Shown one piece after another: positions 41,548 to 54,624 of a stretch of 64,000 nt of DNA. Numbering within the stretch: the stretch's first letter is position 1; each line of letters opens with the position of its first letter. A program made the translations under genes and the position numbers. The notes under the pieces were generated by a model. The model had not been told where the DNA came from and ran no database searches. It was given only the letters and a program-made list of their open reading frames with translations. The stretch covers positions 1,362,501 to 1,426,500 of the forward strand of contig BRXU01000012.1 in NCBI GenBank assembly GCA_030267565.1. The letters are read 5' to 3'. The stretch is from Pleodorina starrii (lineage: Eukaryota; Chlorophyta; Chlorophyceae; Chlamydomonadales; Volvocaceae).

Positions 41548-44500
41548 TTCAGGCGCCCAGACGTCGGCAGTGTGGAAGGGGGAATGTGGTTGATGGAGGT
41601 GAGGCGGAGCCAGCACACGGGGGTCATGTAAGGGGCATGAGAGCGCAGTTCCCACGATGAAAGTGGTGGCCTCTGTGCACGGCATCCGCAGTTTACAGCT
41701 CCTGTGGCTCTGCAAGGGGCGGCTAGGCAATCGCTGGAAGATACCGCAATGTGTGTGCCGGGGCTGTTTCAAGGCTGAAATGCTCTTGTTCAGCTTTTCT
41801 TGGGTCGGGACTCTTGGCAGCAGTTGTGTGCAGGGAGGGCGAACGGGCCCTTGCAGGCATGTGTTTCCGGGCTACTTTCGGCATTGAAAAACCACGAGGC
41901 TTGTAGGGGCTTTAGAATGGACAGGCAACTAGCAATGCAGGTGCCTGCATCGAGGGCCCAGTGGAGTGGGGAGAAATTCTTGAATACTTGCATTAGTATC
42001 TAAGAATTTGCACCCTTGTCTTTGAGGGACGCCGTTGGTAGCCTGTTCGAGGTGCTTGCACCGCACCAAGGCGACGCATCTTATCTACGGCCAAAGTATT
42101 TCGAGAAGCATTGCCGCCCCTGCGTTTCGGTCCATCAGGTGGATGGTACGTGCGGTAGTGCAGTGCCGTCGGGGCGGGGTAGCATGCCCTGCTTGAGCGG
42201 GTCTAGCGTTGCCCATGTCCTGTCGAACGCACAAGCATGAAGAAATCTGCACAGGGCTGGTTCCGAAATGGTTAAGTTTGGCACAGCGCCACGCCCAATG
42301 TTATGGCAGGCTGCTGTCGATCCGTCGAGAGATGTAAATAGAATGTGGAACTGGCAGGTGGGTCAAATCACACAGGCTAGCGGTCAAGGCTCGAGCTAAT
42401 GTACGGGCCGCCAGGGTGGGGTTGATCGGTGTCCCTGGCACGACAGGAAGAACTTTGGGCTCCGGGGGCAGCCGGGGGGGGTCGAGTTCCTGGCAGGAGT
42501 ACCCCGCCGGCGTGGCAGAGGGTTTCACCATACCTATCCATGCGTCGGCTAACAATTCAAGGACTCGACTCAAGAAAATACGCAAAAGCGCCGTACGACA
42601 TCCAACTCCGACGAGGTCTTCTACGTAAACAACGTTACAGACCTAGACACAGCAAACATCCCTGACTGATGTAAACACTGGAAAACTGCGTGAATCCGCA
42701 ATATCACGAAGTACGGACGGTAAGGACGGTGACGGTAAACTGGCCCGACACGCTGCACAAGTTGACTAGATTGGCTCCAACGGCTCGGGCAGTAAAGCTA
42801 CAAGCTGCAACGGTCGCTGCCGTCGCCACAGTACTTTGGCAGGGGGGCACTGTTGCCTGCCCCTGCAGCGCCAGCGCCGGCCGCTGCAGCATCGCAGTTG
42901 AAGCACCAGTGAACCACTCGCTCATTCACACCATTCACTCGCTCGCTAAGCCGCAGCCGCCACATCCTACCTCAATCCTGGCAGAAAAAAATCGACATAC
43001 GGTACTGACCGGCCAGGTGAAAAACTGGTACATAGTTCGTTGTTGAAACCCCTTGGATCCCCTCACACTTGCACCAACCTGCGGGTCTTCATGTGAGGGC
43101 ACGCCGCCGACATTGGCATTCGACAACATACACACGAAAACATGCAGAAAAAACAGAACCATACACACCTGTACACATCGAAACAGCGACGGCAGCGAAC
43201 GATGCCCGGGCTTACGGCGCCCGGCCTTGAATGGAAGCGCGGCAGGGGCCAGGCCCCGGCATGGTTGTCGGCGGTCCCGGGGAGGCCTGGGACAGCCCAG
43301 CCCAGTGTCCACATGCCCGTCTCGCCCCAATCTCAACATAGTCTCACACAGCACATCAAAGCAACCTTCAGCACAGCGCCCGGCAATGCAGCTTGTTCGC
43401 TGGCAAATCCCAAGCACAAACAGGCGCGCCACACCCCAAATTTCCCTCAAATCGGGGCATCCAAAGGAGCAACGGTTGTGCATTTCCCTGGGACACACGC
43501 AGACATCTTCACTTTTACAGTTGCCCGGCAGCTTAAGGCTCCTGTCCGCAGTGACAGCAAAGTAACGTTTGTGCGCACCTGCATCCGCACCCGCACCGGT
43601 CCTCATGCCGCACCGCTTCGAACCACTACACTACCACCCCACCGTTTGGTCGACTGCCTCCTGACATGCGCATTTGAGGGCACGCAAGCAGCATCCTCGC
43701 CCTTTCCACATACGTCCGGATTATTTGCTACATGCGGGCCACAAAACACAACTAACGGCAACAGCGCCACCAACAGAAGATGTCAGTGCCATGAAATGCA
43801 TTTGCAGGGGCACCAAGGGTCGAATGTCAGACAGCGGGTAACCCATCCGTGCCAGTGCAACACGCAAAAGTCGTCACCAGATCTCTACGCATGCAAGTAC
43901 AGCAAACAGCTACTCTCTACCTTTTCAGTATAGGCAGATGCCAATTGTGAACTACCGAACGCGGCCTCTTTACCGCAATCAAGGCCTCAAAAGATGCACA
44001 CGCAAACAGAGCCACGCGGCGTATGAGGAGGGAAGCGGACGTACGGTAACGGTGGTTGCAAAGGACAAGCGTCGCGCAAGCACATGCACAAATGTACAGA
44101 AGCAATTGTTCAAACGTTATGTTGTTTGGCCCGCAACCACGGTTTTGGATGAACATGCCCACAGCCTCCGCACAGCAACACACAAAGACACGCGCATAAG
44201 CACACGCACAGAATGACCCCCCGCCCCGTGCTCCCACCGTCCAAGTTTCATTCAATGCCAAATCCACACCTCCCAAACGCAGGGAAGGGTTCGCGCAACT
44301 ATCAACGTCTTCGAGGCGCACGCGCCGTGGGTGCTGACCGCAGCGGAAAGGCATCCTCCGGGGATGAGACGTATCACACGCCACCCAAAGGAAACCCGAA
44401 GTAGTGATGGGTACAGCCACCGCCCTAGCGTCGCGATCGTTCGTGGACGTCTGTTGTACATGAGCATGCACCGCCGAGCCACAACCTCTTACTTTCCTGC

Positions 44501-45127
44501 CGGGCCTTACTACAACACCACCGTCCCAGGCCCCGGCATCACATACATCGCCGCCCGTCAGCCAGTCCTCCTAATCCAACCATTGTGCCCCAAACCGTCC
44601 GCAGACGCTGTCGGCCGACGTGTCGCCGCGCCCCGCGCGCCCTGTTGGTCAGCCACGGTCCCCCACCCGGGCCATCCGGGCGGCGGAGCTTCAGCGGCGC
44701 AGCACCCCTTGTCCTGCTATCAAACGTCCATGAATGTTATGCGTGCATGATCTGTCCGCGCGCACCAGCAGTTGTGTAACTGTGTGCGTGTGCACATCTG
44801 TGCCGACGCGCAGAGATGTATGCAAATGCCTCGTGTTCATTCATGTGTATACATGTGTTGAAAGACGCTTAGGGGGCCGACTCATGCCCTTGCAAACCCA
44901 ATGCCCTTGCAATACCTGATCCGGCCTGCGCCACACCCACACCCGCGCGGCCGCCTCGCCTCTTCCTCGTCACCGCTAATCCAGCGTAACGCCGGCGCCT
45001 CCGCCGCAGTCCGACACTCACTATCCAAAGCGCCTCTTGCGCTGCAGGCCACACCATCGCGCTGACTTGGCCCCTCCCTCCCCGGCCCCCCGTCCACGAA
45101 CTCTCTGGGTTAGCGACCTACCATGGC
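41548..45127. other. Gene-poor stretch, probably 3'UTRs of the converging genes
   Basis: It lies between the ends of the eIF4B-like gene (+) and the AP2 gene (-). TGTAA at 41627-41631 (+) suits the first. Between about 42.6 and 45.1 kb the minus strand is rich in TGTG and TGTA, as in long algal 3'UTRs, and open frames on both strands (for example 43142-43933 + and 42935-43606 -) lack family resemblance. A TTACA on the plus strand near 42634 could be the distal poly(A) signal of the AP2 gene. There is no RNA gene. Confidence 0.4.
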
Positions 45128-48100
45128 CTAACAATCGCGCGAGCGGGTGGCATGGCGCTTGCGGCGCTTGGGCGACGGCGGCCTCGCCGACCGGCCCCCG
45201 GCGCCTTCATCCTCCCCGCCGCTGCTGCTGCCCGGGGCTTCCCCTCCCGTGCCGCCGCCCACATCCATCGCCGCATGACCGGAAAGCTGCAGGGACGAGG
45301 CCGCGGCGCCTGTCGTGTCCGCCGCCGCTGGCGGGCGGGCGGGCGGCGCGACGATGCTGGGCCCTATGCCTGGCGGCGTCGCATCGACGAAGGCGGCAGT
45401 CATGGCGGCAGGGGCGCTGATGGTGGTTGGGCCACCACCCGGCGGCCCACCGGCTTCATGCGAGGGCAGCGCCACGCACGGCCCCGCGCGCTCGGCGGCG
45501 GTGACGGCCGGCGGCAGCGGCGGCAGCTGCCGTCGCAGCGCCGCCAACCCCAGCAAGGCCGCGTCTCCCACGGGCAGCTCTTTCAGCCGCTGCTGGTGCG
45601 GCTGGTGCGGCTGGTGGGACAGCTGCAGCGATGGCATTGACTGTTGCGGGCCGCCGTCCATCTTGACTTGGCATGGGCCGTGAGGGAGCGGCAAGCCTTC
45701 GCCGCCGCTGGCACCGTTGTGATGGAACAGCACGACCCCTCCGTCGCCGCCGTCGCTGCAGGTGTCGGCACAGGCGTTGCTGCCGCCGCGTCCCAGCCGC
45801 ATGGCCCTGCGCCTGGCCGCGCCGCGACCGCCTTTGGCGCCTCCACGTCCGTCTCCATCGTCGCCGTCGCTGCCGCCACTTCTCGAATCTTCGACCCGCT
45901 GCCGCCGCCGCCACGAGTCGCCAGTGCCCAGACCAGCCCGTGCGCGACCCCGATCGCTCCGCCCGCCACCGGCGGCCATAACCGCTGCCGCCGCCGCCGC
46001 CGCTTGACATGCGTCCGCGGCGCCATCCGCCGCCGGCGCGTCCCCCTCGGCCTTTACGGCGCTGGCGGCACCGCCGCCCGGCGGGCGTGGCAGACCCTCC
46101 AGAACATGGCCGCCGTTACGGCCGCCGCCGCCGCCGGCGTCGGTCACGCTCCCTCCACCCGCCTCGGCCGCAGCTGCCTCCGCTCCGTCGCTGTTGTCGG
46201 CCATGACAGCTGGCACAGCGCGCGAGGGGCTCTTGGGCCCGGGCGGATTGCGCGCGTAGGAGTTGAGGCAGCGCTTGGTCCGTGTGGTGGCGATCTTGGA
46301 GTCCAGGATGCGGTGGATGCTCTCCTGCACGTCCTGTGGGGGTTTTAGGGTTCGAGTCGTGTCACGGAAGGGAGGGGTAGTGCGAACTGGCTGAGTCTTG
46401 AATCGCGAGAAGAAGAAAGGAGTGCTCACAACAACTGGATAAGAATGTGTGCTCGACACGTGATGAGATGCTGAGACCGGACGGGAGCGGAGGGGAGGGA
46501 TGACCAGGATAGAAGGAAACCCCATTTGTGCAGCACTGGAAGGGGCAGAGAATGACAATCAAATTTGGGAGGGATCGCCGGGAATGAGCGAAGTGCGTGT
46601 GAATCGAACCAAGACCCGTTGATTGACAACCCAATGAAAAAAGCCAAACCAAAAAACCGGCCGGGAGGGGCGCAGGGGAGGCGGATGTAGGTCCAGACAA
46701 GGAGGTCAGGAACGGGCAGGCGGGCGGTCGGAGACGGTAAATACATCAGGACGGCCGCATGGTTGAGTATGACAGCCCGCACTGCACGGCCCGGGGCTGA
46801 ATCCTTATGAACGTACAGTCCTATGCAATCAACCTATATATAGTAGCGACACAAAGCAGTAGAAGCTGTAATGTGGCCGTATGTACGGTACCTGTAAGTC
46901 GTACGAGTTGAGGAGCTGGGGCAGGTTGAGCTGCACGCCCGAGGTGCTGCCGCGGAAGGTCACCACCGCCTGGTCCCACGCCGCCGCCGCCTCTCGCTCT
47001 GTGTCGTACATCCCGAGCTGGTGTACGGCACCACGATAGCAGAACTGCGCACGCCACCGGCCGCCCGGCGTGCGGTACACGCCCGTGTACCGGGAGGAGC
47101 GCATGGAGAACCCTAGCCGCCCGTCTGACTGCATCCGCCGCGGCTTCATCCGTCGCAGGTTGCCCGCGCCCGGCGGCCGGCCGTGGCCAATCCGCCGCCG
47201 TCGCGCCCTCGCCTGCGCGTCGGCGGCGAAGTCCTCCTCGCCATCGCCCTCGCCGCTGGCGGCGTCGCATCGACTGGGGTGCTCCGACGGCAAGCCGTCG
47301 CCGCCGTCGCTGTCGTGCGCTGTGAGGGCGGCAGCGGCAGCGGCGGCGGCGGCGGCGCCACCCTGGCTGTGCCCGCGGCGCGTCTTGACGGCGGCCGGCC
47401 GTGCACCGCGCGCGCGGCGCTTGGGCTCGCGCATGTCGTAATCTTCATCGCTGCTGTCCACATCGCCGCCCTCACCGCTGGCAACGCCACAACACTGCCG
47501 ACCCATCCGTTGGCGCCGCGACCCGCCATCCTCCTCTCCCTCCCCCTTCTCCTCCTCGCCCCCCTGCTCGTCCTCTGGCCGTGCGTGCATGCAGCCTTCC
47601 TCCAGGTCATCGCGGCCCGCGTCGTCGTACCCAGCACCCGCCGGCTGCGCCGCCCACTGAACCCGCCTTCTTCCACCCCCGACGGCGCCACTGCTGCCAC
47701 TGGTCCCTCGCGCACCATGGCTGCCACAGCCGACACTGGCAGCCAGCCCCCGTGCATCCCCAGCGTCTGGAGGACCGACCGGCAGCGTCCGCCCAGCGGC
47801 CGGGCAAGAAGCGTGTGCGCCCTCGTCCATTGCCTTCGCCGCCACCATCTTAGCCTCCACCGCCTCCATCGCCTCGTGCAGGCTGACGAAGATGCCACCA
47901 CCAGGTGCCGCCGCCATGCGCCGCAAGCGCGACCGTCGGCCTCGAGCGCCCGTCGGCAGTGTCAACACCGCCTCGCTCCCCGCTGCCGCCGCCACTGCCC
48001 CCGCTGAGCCGCCCTCACCCTCCTCCAACGCCGTCACACACAGATCGCCGGCGGCGGCAATGCCGGCAAGCCCCGACGGCGCCTTCCGCCAGGCTGTCTC

Positions 48101-51100
48101 CGCGCCCACCGCCGCCAGGTGCAGCAGCCGCTGGCGGTCAAGCGTCCCCGTCGCCGACGGCGCGGCCGCCATCGCGGCCGGCGGCGGCAGCGGCGTAGTC
48201 CAGCATGCCCGACCGGCAGCGCCTGCTGTCACCTGTTGGGTTGCGCTGCGCGGAAGGACCACCCCAGCCGCTCCGGCCGCAGTGCCGCCGCCAATCGGAG
48301 TGGGGTCCGGCAGATCTATCAGGCGGCTGGACTGCAAGGAGTGATGCTGATGCGACGGCGGCGCCAGGCGAGCCGCAGCCACCCTGGCCTTCGCCTCGAA
48401 CTCCGCGCCGCCACCGCCGCCACCGCCACCACCGCTGCCGTCCGGCGGCTTGCGCAGACCAGCGTCCACGCGCACATCCGCGGCCTCTGCGCCGTCGCCA
48501 GGGTCAGCGCCACCAGCTGCGGACGGGCGGCGACTGCCGCCGCCTCCGCCGGTGGTCGTGACGCTGGCGTCGGATGCCCCGGATGTGCGGCGCTCTCGGT
48601 GCGGGCTCGGCAGCGGGCTGGCGGCCAGCAGCTGCAGGGCGTCCACCACCACCAGGTCGGCGCTGGCGAACGACTGCAGCCGCGTGACACCCAGCGCCCC
48701 CGCCTCGCCCATCCGCAGCCCCGTCTGCACCGGCGAAGCGCCACTGCCCCCGTCCCCGCCGGCCTCATCGGCGCCATCGCCACCGGCTGCGGCGAAGAAC
48801 GGACCCGAGGAAGGGACGCCCGCCGCCGCCACTGCCACATCGGTCGAAGGACTGCCGGCCGCGGCCCGAGCCTCAGGGCAGACCGGCCGTGTTTGAGCGG
48901 CCGCCGGCGGTAGCTGCTGCTGCTGTTGTGCCGGCAGAGCTGGGGAGCTCTGTCCACGAGTGGACGGGGCACATTGCGTCGCCTCCGGGGCGAAGATGCT
49001 GGTGACCCCCCCTGCCGGATGAGGGGCCTGCAGCGGCTGCTGCTGCTGCTGGTGATGAGGATGAGGATGAAGGTTAGGCACGGATAACGCTGCCAGCCCG
49101 ACGTCCGGAACCGCTTCCGCCTTTACGACGGCCCTTGCTGACGTGGCGCCGCCTTTGACGGCCGCGTCGCCTTGTGCGCCAGTGGCGGCGGCAGTTGCAC
49201 AACCCGCAGCGACACCGTCCCCTGCCGTGGCGTTGCCGCCAGGGCCCATCGCCGTAAGCGGCAGCGGCGGTGTTGCCGCCGTCACCCCCGCCGCCGCCGC
49301 CGCCGCCTGCGTCGCCGCCGCGCCGGCCTGCAGCGGCAATGCGAACTGCGCAAGCGCCGGCATCATGAACGCCGGATGAAACAGCTCCTGAAAGTGGGTC
49401 GCCGCTGCCGCGGCCGCCGCCGCCGCCGCCGAGGTGATCGTGCAACCGGGCGCCGGCATGCCCGGGGGCACTGCAAGGCCCATATAAGGAGGCCAACACA
49501 TTCCCGGCGCCATGCCTAGACCAAGGCCCAGCATGCCTGTCATCATCCCGGGAGGCGCCCACCACATCTGCATTTGGCTTGCCGCACTCAGCGCCGCCGC
49601 CGCGGCCTGCTGCTGGTGTTGCAGCTGTAGTTGCTGCTGCTGCAAGGCGTCCGGCATAGGCTGCTGGGGGTGGTGGTGGTGCTGCTGCTGCCCGGCCTGC
49701 GCCGTCTGGTTCATGGCCGCCAGCTGGAACGCTGCCGGCGAAAAGAAGGGGACCGCGAGGGGTGTCAGGGTCTGCTGCTGCTGCTGCTGTCGCTGTTGTT
49801 GCTGCTGCTGCTGGGATGGTTGCGGCTGCAGCGGCTCTTGTGCTGTTGTAAGGTTGCCCTGATCAGTAGCCGGCAGCCCCATCACCGGCAAGAACGAATT
49901 CGTCAGGCTCCCAGACAAACTGGCAGCTGCCTGCTGCTGTTGCTGCTGCTCCCAAGGCGGCTGCTGGGGCGCCTGCCGCGGCTGCGGTGACGAATGCCAT
50001 GGATCGGCCCCCTCAGCGCCCTCCAACAGACTGCCCGCCAGGACCCCGGCGGCCGAACCCGCAGGCGCGCCGGCTAACCCGGATGGGAGGTAACGCGCCT
50101 GCTGCTGCTGCTCCTGCTGCTGCTCTTGAGAGAAGGCGCCCGCAGGGGAGTCCCCCACGCCGCTGCCCAGCACGGCCCCCAACCTGCTGCCTGCAGGCGG
50201 CGCTTGCGCGCCGTACACATGCGACACCGTTCCTGCCACACCGGGGCCCTGGAGCAGCTGCTGAAGATGGCCAGCCCCGGCCGCCGATGTGGTAGCAGCA
50301 GCGGAGGCAGGGGCGACACTGGCGCTGCTCACGTTGGCGCCGGTTGAACAGCACCGCACTGAGTTGGCCGTGGGAATGGCGGGCCACTGCGACATGGCGG
50401 CCTGCATGGCCGCAGCGGCTGCGGCCGCGGCAGGCGCCCAGGCAGCTTGACCAACGGGCCCCTTGGCGACCGGTCCATTGGCATGCTGCAGCTGTTCCTG
50501 GCGCAGAAACGGGGAGGGCGTTGCCAGTGCTCCTGTCGCGCCGGCGACAGCGCCCCCGCCGAAGGCAGCAGGAGGGGCAGCTGCTGCCGCCGGGCCCACC
50601 GCCGTTGTCATCAGAAGCGACGCATCGCCGCTCAAATAGGCCGGGACGCCAGAGTAGCAGCCCGAGGGACCTCCGACGCCGGCAGCGCAGTTTGGCGTCG
50701 TCTGCAGCGAAGGGCGCTGTTGCGGCGGCGGCGGCGGCTGGCGCGGCAGTGATTCGTGCGCGTCGACCGCCGCCGCGGCTCTGATGCGCTTCAACGACAA
50801 GCCCACCGACCGCTGCGGCGCAGCCGGAGAGATTGCGGCGCAAGGCAAAGCCTGCAGCTCAGCGCTGGCGGCGTTGCCAGCCGCTGTCGCCGCCGCGGTT
50901 TTCCCCGCCTCCACCTGCAGCAGGCCTTGGTGCGGCTGCGGCTGGCCGGAGCCTGAGGGCGGTCCGGGCCCCAGGCTGACAGCCGTAGGTTGCAAGGATT
51001 TGACGTTACTCCCGTGCAGCTGTTGTTGCTGGATCGGCGATTTGCAGCGGCCTACGACGCCTGCGGCAGCGACATCAGCAACCGAGGCAGCCGGCAGCAG

Positions 51101-52324
51101 CTCCTGCGGCGGCAGCGATACGCCTCGCACGCATGCGCCTGGCCCGGGAGCCGCTGGCGCCGCAGCCAGAGCACCGGCGCCGCCCGTTTGCAGGTCGCGG
51201 GGCAGGGCTGCGCTCGCTGGGGCTGGGGCTGGGCATGGCGCGGCGAGGGGCAGGCCGGGTGCGTAGGGTGGGGCCTGCTCGACGGGGATCTGCGCGGGGA
51301 CGGCGTGGAAGGAACATGAAAGGTTAGGTGTGGAGAGCTGCGTACCTGCGCTTTCGGCGCGCTGCAGTGTGTCTCAAGTCTCAGTTGGGGCGCGTGTTCA
51401 GACCCTGGCTGCCGTCCATCTTGACAACCTCCCCGCCCCTCAGGCCGTCGTGGACGTGCGCCCGACCATGGGGGAGTGACATTGTTGAAAGTATCTAAAG
51501 TGGGTGCGAAATTGGCCATATCTGATGCGCTTAGGTGTGCAGACAGCACGGGCTCATAACAGTATTGACACAAACTCACGAATGCTAGCGCACTCGCTAC
51601 TTTTAAAGTATGAACTAGCACTTTCCACGTCGAACCTTGAGAATTTGCAACACGACACCCATCCATCCATAACACGTTCCGAGCAGATTCTGAGCGCTCT
51701 TCAAGTCCTTCGGTTCGAAGCGTGGGTTTCCTACCCCTCCCCACCCCTGGGCCGGCCGGCACTGTTTGCATGCCCCGCGGCACAGCGACAACATGTGGCC
51801 ATGTGCGAATTGCTCTTATGGTGAACCGCGCACCTGCACCGCGTTAAAGGACTGTGGAAGCAGAAGACTGTCAGCCAAGCCGGACTGCATAGCCGCCGCT
51901 GCGGCACCTGCAGGGTGCAGCGAGAGACAGAGAGCAGGCCCGTGATAATGCGTTCGCGTTCAGCACCAGTGACCCATGCGAGTACTGCTTGCGGCATGAC
52001 TTGCGAGTTACGCACGGAACCCTCGTGTGACCAAGTCCCCGTCACCCCTCCGGGCGCCCCCTGACACTGGACACGCCGGCAGCTTCACACATCCCGAGCG
52101 TACTGACCTTGCGCATGGTGAAACCCATTTTTGGAGGCGGATGAATTCTCGTGGAATGACGGGAAAGGACGTCGACCGGAGGAAGACGAACTGCCAAAAG
52201 CATCCATCGAGCTCCCGCCAAGCCCCGAGGTAGCCTGGGCACTGAGATGAACCGGCGGTTGCTCCCAGAAATACGACGTGCCGTCTCCCACCATATCTAC
52301 TTTCGTATCTATGATTGGAAGCAT
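45128..52324 (-). CDS. AP2-domain transcription factor, 1998 residues
   Basis: Four exons, read right to left, join in phase: 52324-52108, 51521-51346, 51289-46892, 46333-45128. The single AP2/ERF DNA-binding domain lies at about residues 1529-1585 (YTGVYRTPGGRWRAQF, then LGMYDTEREAAAAWDQA, FRGSTSGVQLNLP). The exon 3/4 junction falls directly after it, and exon 4 continues with a helical segment (DVQESIHRILDSKIATTR). Everything else is low-complexity Gln-, Ala-, Gly- and Pro-rich sequence with histidine runs, as in activation domains, and the C-terminus PSPKRRKRHATRSRDC contains a nuclear-localisation-type basic cluster. It is expected to act in the nucleus on unknown promoters. ATG 52324 was chosen as the first in the exon; ATG 52294 is a close alternative. 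The first two exons rest on splice phase and natural composition only. Confidence 0.8.
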
Positions 52325-53759
52325 GCTTGCAGACCTTGGTTACTCAGGTGGCATCTTCACGCAATATCCTTGCCAGGCAGTGACTCAACAGCAGATGAGC
52401 TCGTCGCCTCGTGTTAAAGCTGAAGTCACAAACTACGACAGCGGAGGAGTGCCGGGTGCAGACTTGCTCACAGAAAGGGTTCCGCGGTTTGGGTGACGAA
52501 CGAAGGAAAAGGAGAAGCCCCCCGGCTAGTCTGAGTTTTTTTTATAGTCGGATGACAGACCTTGATGCCGCTCCGGCAGGATATACAGTCGCTACGATTT
52601 GCTTGCTGCAAAGCTGGGGCAGTACCGGCAACACGAAAATGGAGGTTGGGCTTTGAAATATAGCAGGAGAGTCTCGTATGTGCATATGTATGTAGTTTAC
52701 AGGACTGTAGGACGCCAGAGCCGACAGCCGAGAGCTTGGCCACTCCGGCTGTACGGCTCTTAATGGTCGCATACTCGCATTCCAGCGAAAGTTACTTCGT
52801 CAGCTGGCGAAACCTTGCCTACGTGTATAGTTATATATGGAGGTGCACGACGTATAGCAGGGAAGGGGACTATGACTCACCGGTGGAAGCATGGTCACGA
52901 TAACACCGAGGAAACTGCTACCTGAGATTCTAAAACAGGCCAACCTGACCTAATATACTAATGGATAACGAAATACGGCTGGACCCTGCGTGGATATCTG
53001 CTGGTGCTCAGAGCCGACGGCTCTGGTCATTTTAAACGGTTATTACAAGCACCCAGCTCGCCCTAACAATCCGTCATTTTTGTTGCACCAGTCAATTCAG
53101 TTGCAAAATACAGAGCACTGCGGAGATCACTCTCCCTGTCCAGGAGGTGGTATCGCACGCTGCTCCCGGAGCCAAGTTCGCCGCGCTGTCGGCTGGCGAG
53201 ACCGTCATGGTTTGTGGGGAGGGAAAAGCGGGCCGTCCTGGTACCGATGGACCCGATTAAGCTGGGCCTAGTGTCCTAGGCCAACTTGCAGGTCAAGCGC
53301 CGGGCGTTGATTGCAAAACCGGCAAAACCGGTATCCCCAGGCCCGGACCTGCAGGCACAGCTGCAGAGCAAGCCACGTATGGGAGCCGTCTCGGCGCCTG
53401 GACTGCACCAACGAGGCTACCCGCCAGTCCATCAGGGGATATACGACCGTTTCACCAGCAGGGGCCGATGGGGCCCCTGCGGCACGCCGCAGGTGTTACT
53501 GTACCTGTAAGAGCGGGGGCCGCAGCCACAGTAGGAGCGTCAGCTGCGGGCGTGACAGCCACAGACCGGAACCGACCCGGTAGCGGCAGAGGCACGACAA
53601 ACGACACGTGGTTAACACGGGCATCGGACGTGGCAACGGCGGAAATGGAGCCCGCGCCAAGCATGGTGGCACCGAACGCCGCGGCGGCAGCGATGGCGAC
53701 GGCGGGCAGCGGTGGGAGCGGGACGTCGGCGGGAGCGATGGCGACGGGGGCGCCGCTGC
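52325..53759. other. Upstream region of the AP2 gene and unassigned sequence
   Basis: The first few hundred bases should hold the minus-strand AP2 promoter. At 53140-53270 one plus-strand frame reads like a fragment of a mobile-element protein (SWFVGREKRAVLVPMDP) but is too short to assign. The minus frame 53452-53793 is Ala/Val-rich and not recognised. Confidence 0.35.
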
Positions 53760-54013
53760 CTAAGCGAGAACGCCTCTGGGTCTCAGTGTGCACACTGACA
53801 ACGTGGTTCCGGGCAATCTCACCGCGAGAGGTTCACGATGCAATCGAACCGAGTCAGCTGGTCTGGCCTCGGCCCTGCCCGGGGAGAGGGCCCCGTGAAC
53901 AAAGTGGCTGTCGGACACGTTGAGATGTAGCCAAAAGGCGGCGCGGAATGTACGTCCGGCTGAACAAGTCGGCTCCTGCCCACACAATATCCCCACCCCG
54001 CATCCTAGGGATT

Positions 54014-54170
54014 TGGGAGCGTAAGATAGGCGTGTATGTCGGAAGAGACTACCATAAGTCTGAGGGATAACGAGGTTTGGAGTGCAAGATAGGCGTGCGA
54101 GTTGGAAGAGACTAAATTGAGGGCTACGGACTCCGGACTGTAAGATAGGCGTGCGAGTCGGATGAGACTT
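54014..54170. repeat. Three spaced copies of a 28-base motif within copy E
   Basis: TAAGATAGGCGTG followed by GTCGGAAGAGACT, with small changes, occurs at about 54022, 54090 and 54140. Copy B has only one complete unit (reverse orientation, 16808-16843), so the number varies between copies. Confidence 0.75.
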
Positions 54171-54592
54171 AGTTTAGGATCCTGTCCCCTAACTACTTGC
54201 GTGGGAGACCCAAATGGGGGCAACAGCTTTTCAGCGGCTCTTGACAGCGGCTCGACAGCCATGACTTGGATCCGTCCCTGGTGGAACCCGTACGGTCTGG
54301 CCTTCCCAACCCGAAGCCAGCCGCGTGCCATCATCACGTTGACATTAGGTGTTCAAAGCCGTCGCGAAGTTATGACGTTATGTCACTACACTGCACAGCC
54401 TATGTCCACTTCTATTGGGGCTTGCCGACTGGACTTGTTGGGCGCCCCGCAGAAGACCGCATCGTGCGTGCATTTGGCTTGGCGTCCAACCAGCAAATCC
54501 TCATTGTTTGTCCCTTGCAACATTTGCTATTCCGTGTAATAGTATGATGCGTCAAGGCGGTCAGACCAAGGCCTACAGGAGCCGAACTGTGG

Positions 54593-54624
54593 TGTGGTTG
54601 TGACCATTTATGGTCACAACCACA
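54593..54624. repeat. Perfect 14-base hairpin inside copy E
   Basis: TGTGGTTGTGACCA at 54593-54606 is complementary to 54611-54624 with the loop TTTA. Confidence 0.9.

Noticed and set aside
43142..43933. 263-codon plus-strand and 223-codon minus-strand open frames
   Set aside because: Composition resembles random translation (many His, Thr, Cys) and the region looks like 3'UTR. No motif was recognised.
47183..50784. Long plus-strand open frames across the AP2 gene (for example 274 codons at 47183-48007)
   Set aside because: They are shadows of the repetitive GC-rich coding sequence on the opposite strand, rich in Arg, Pro and Cys runs and without family resemblance.
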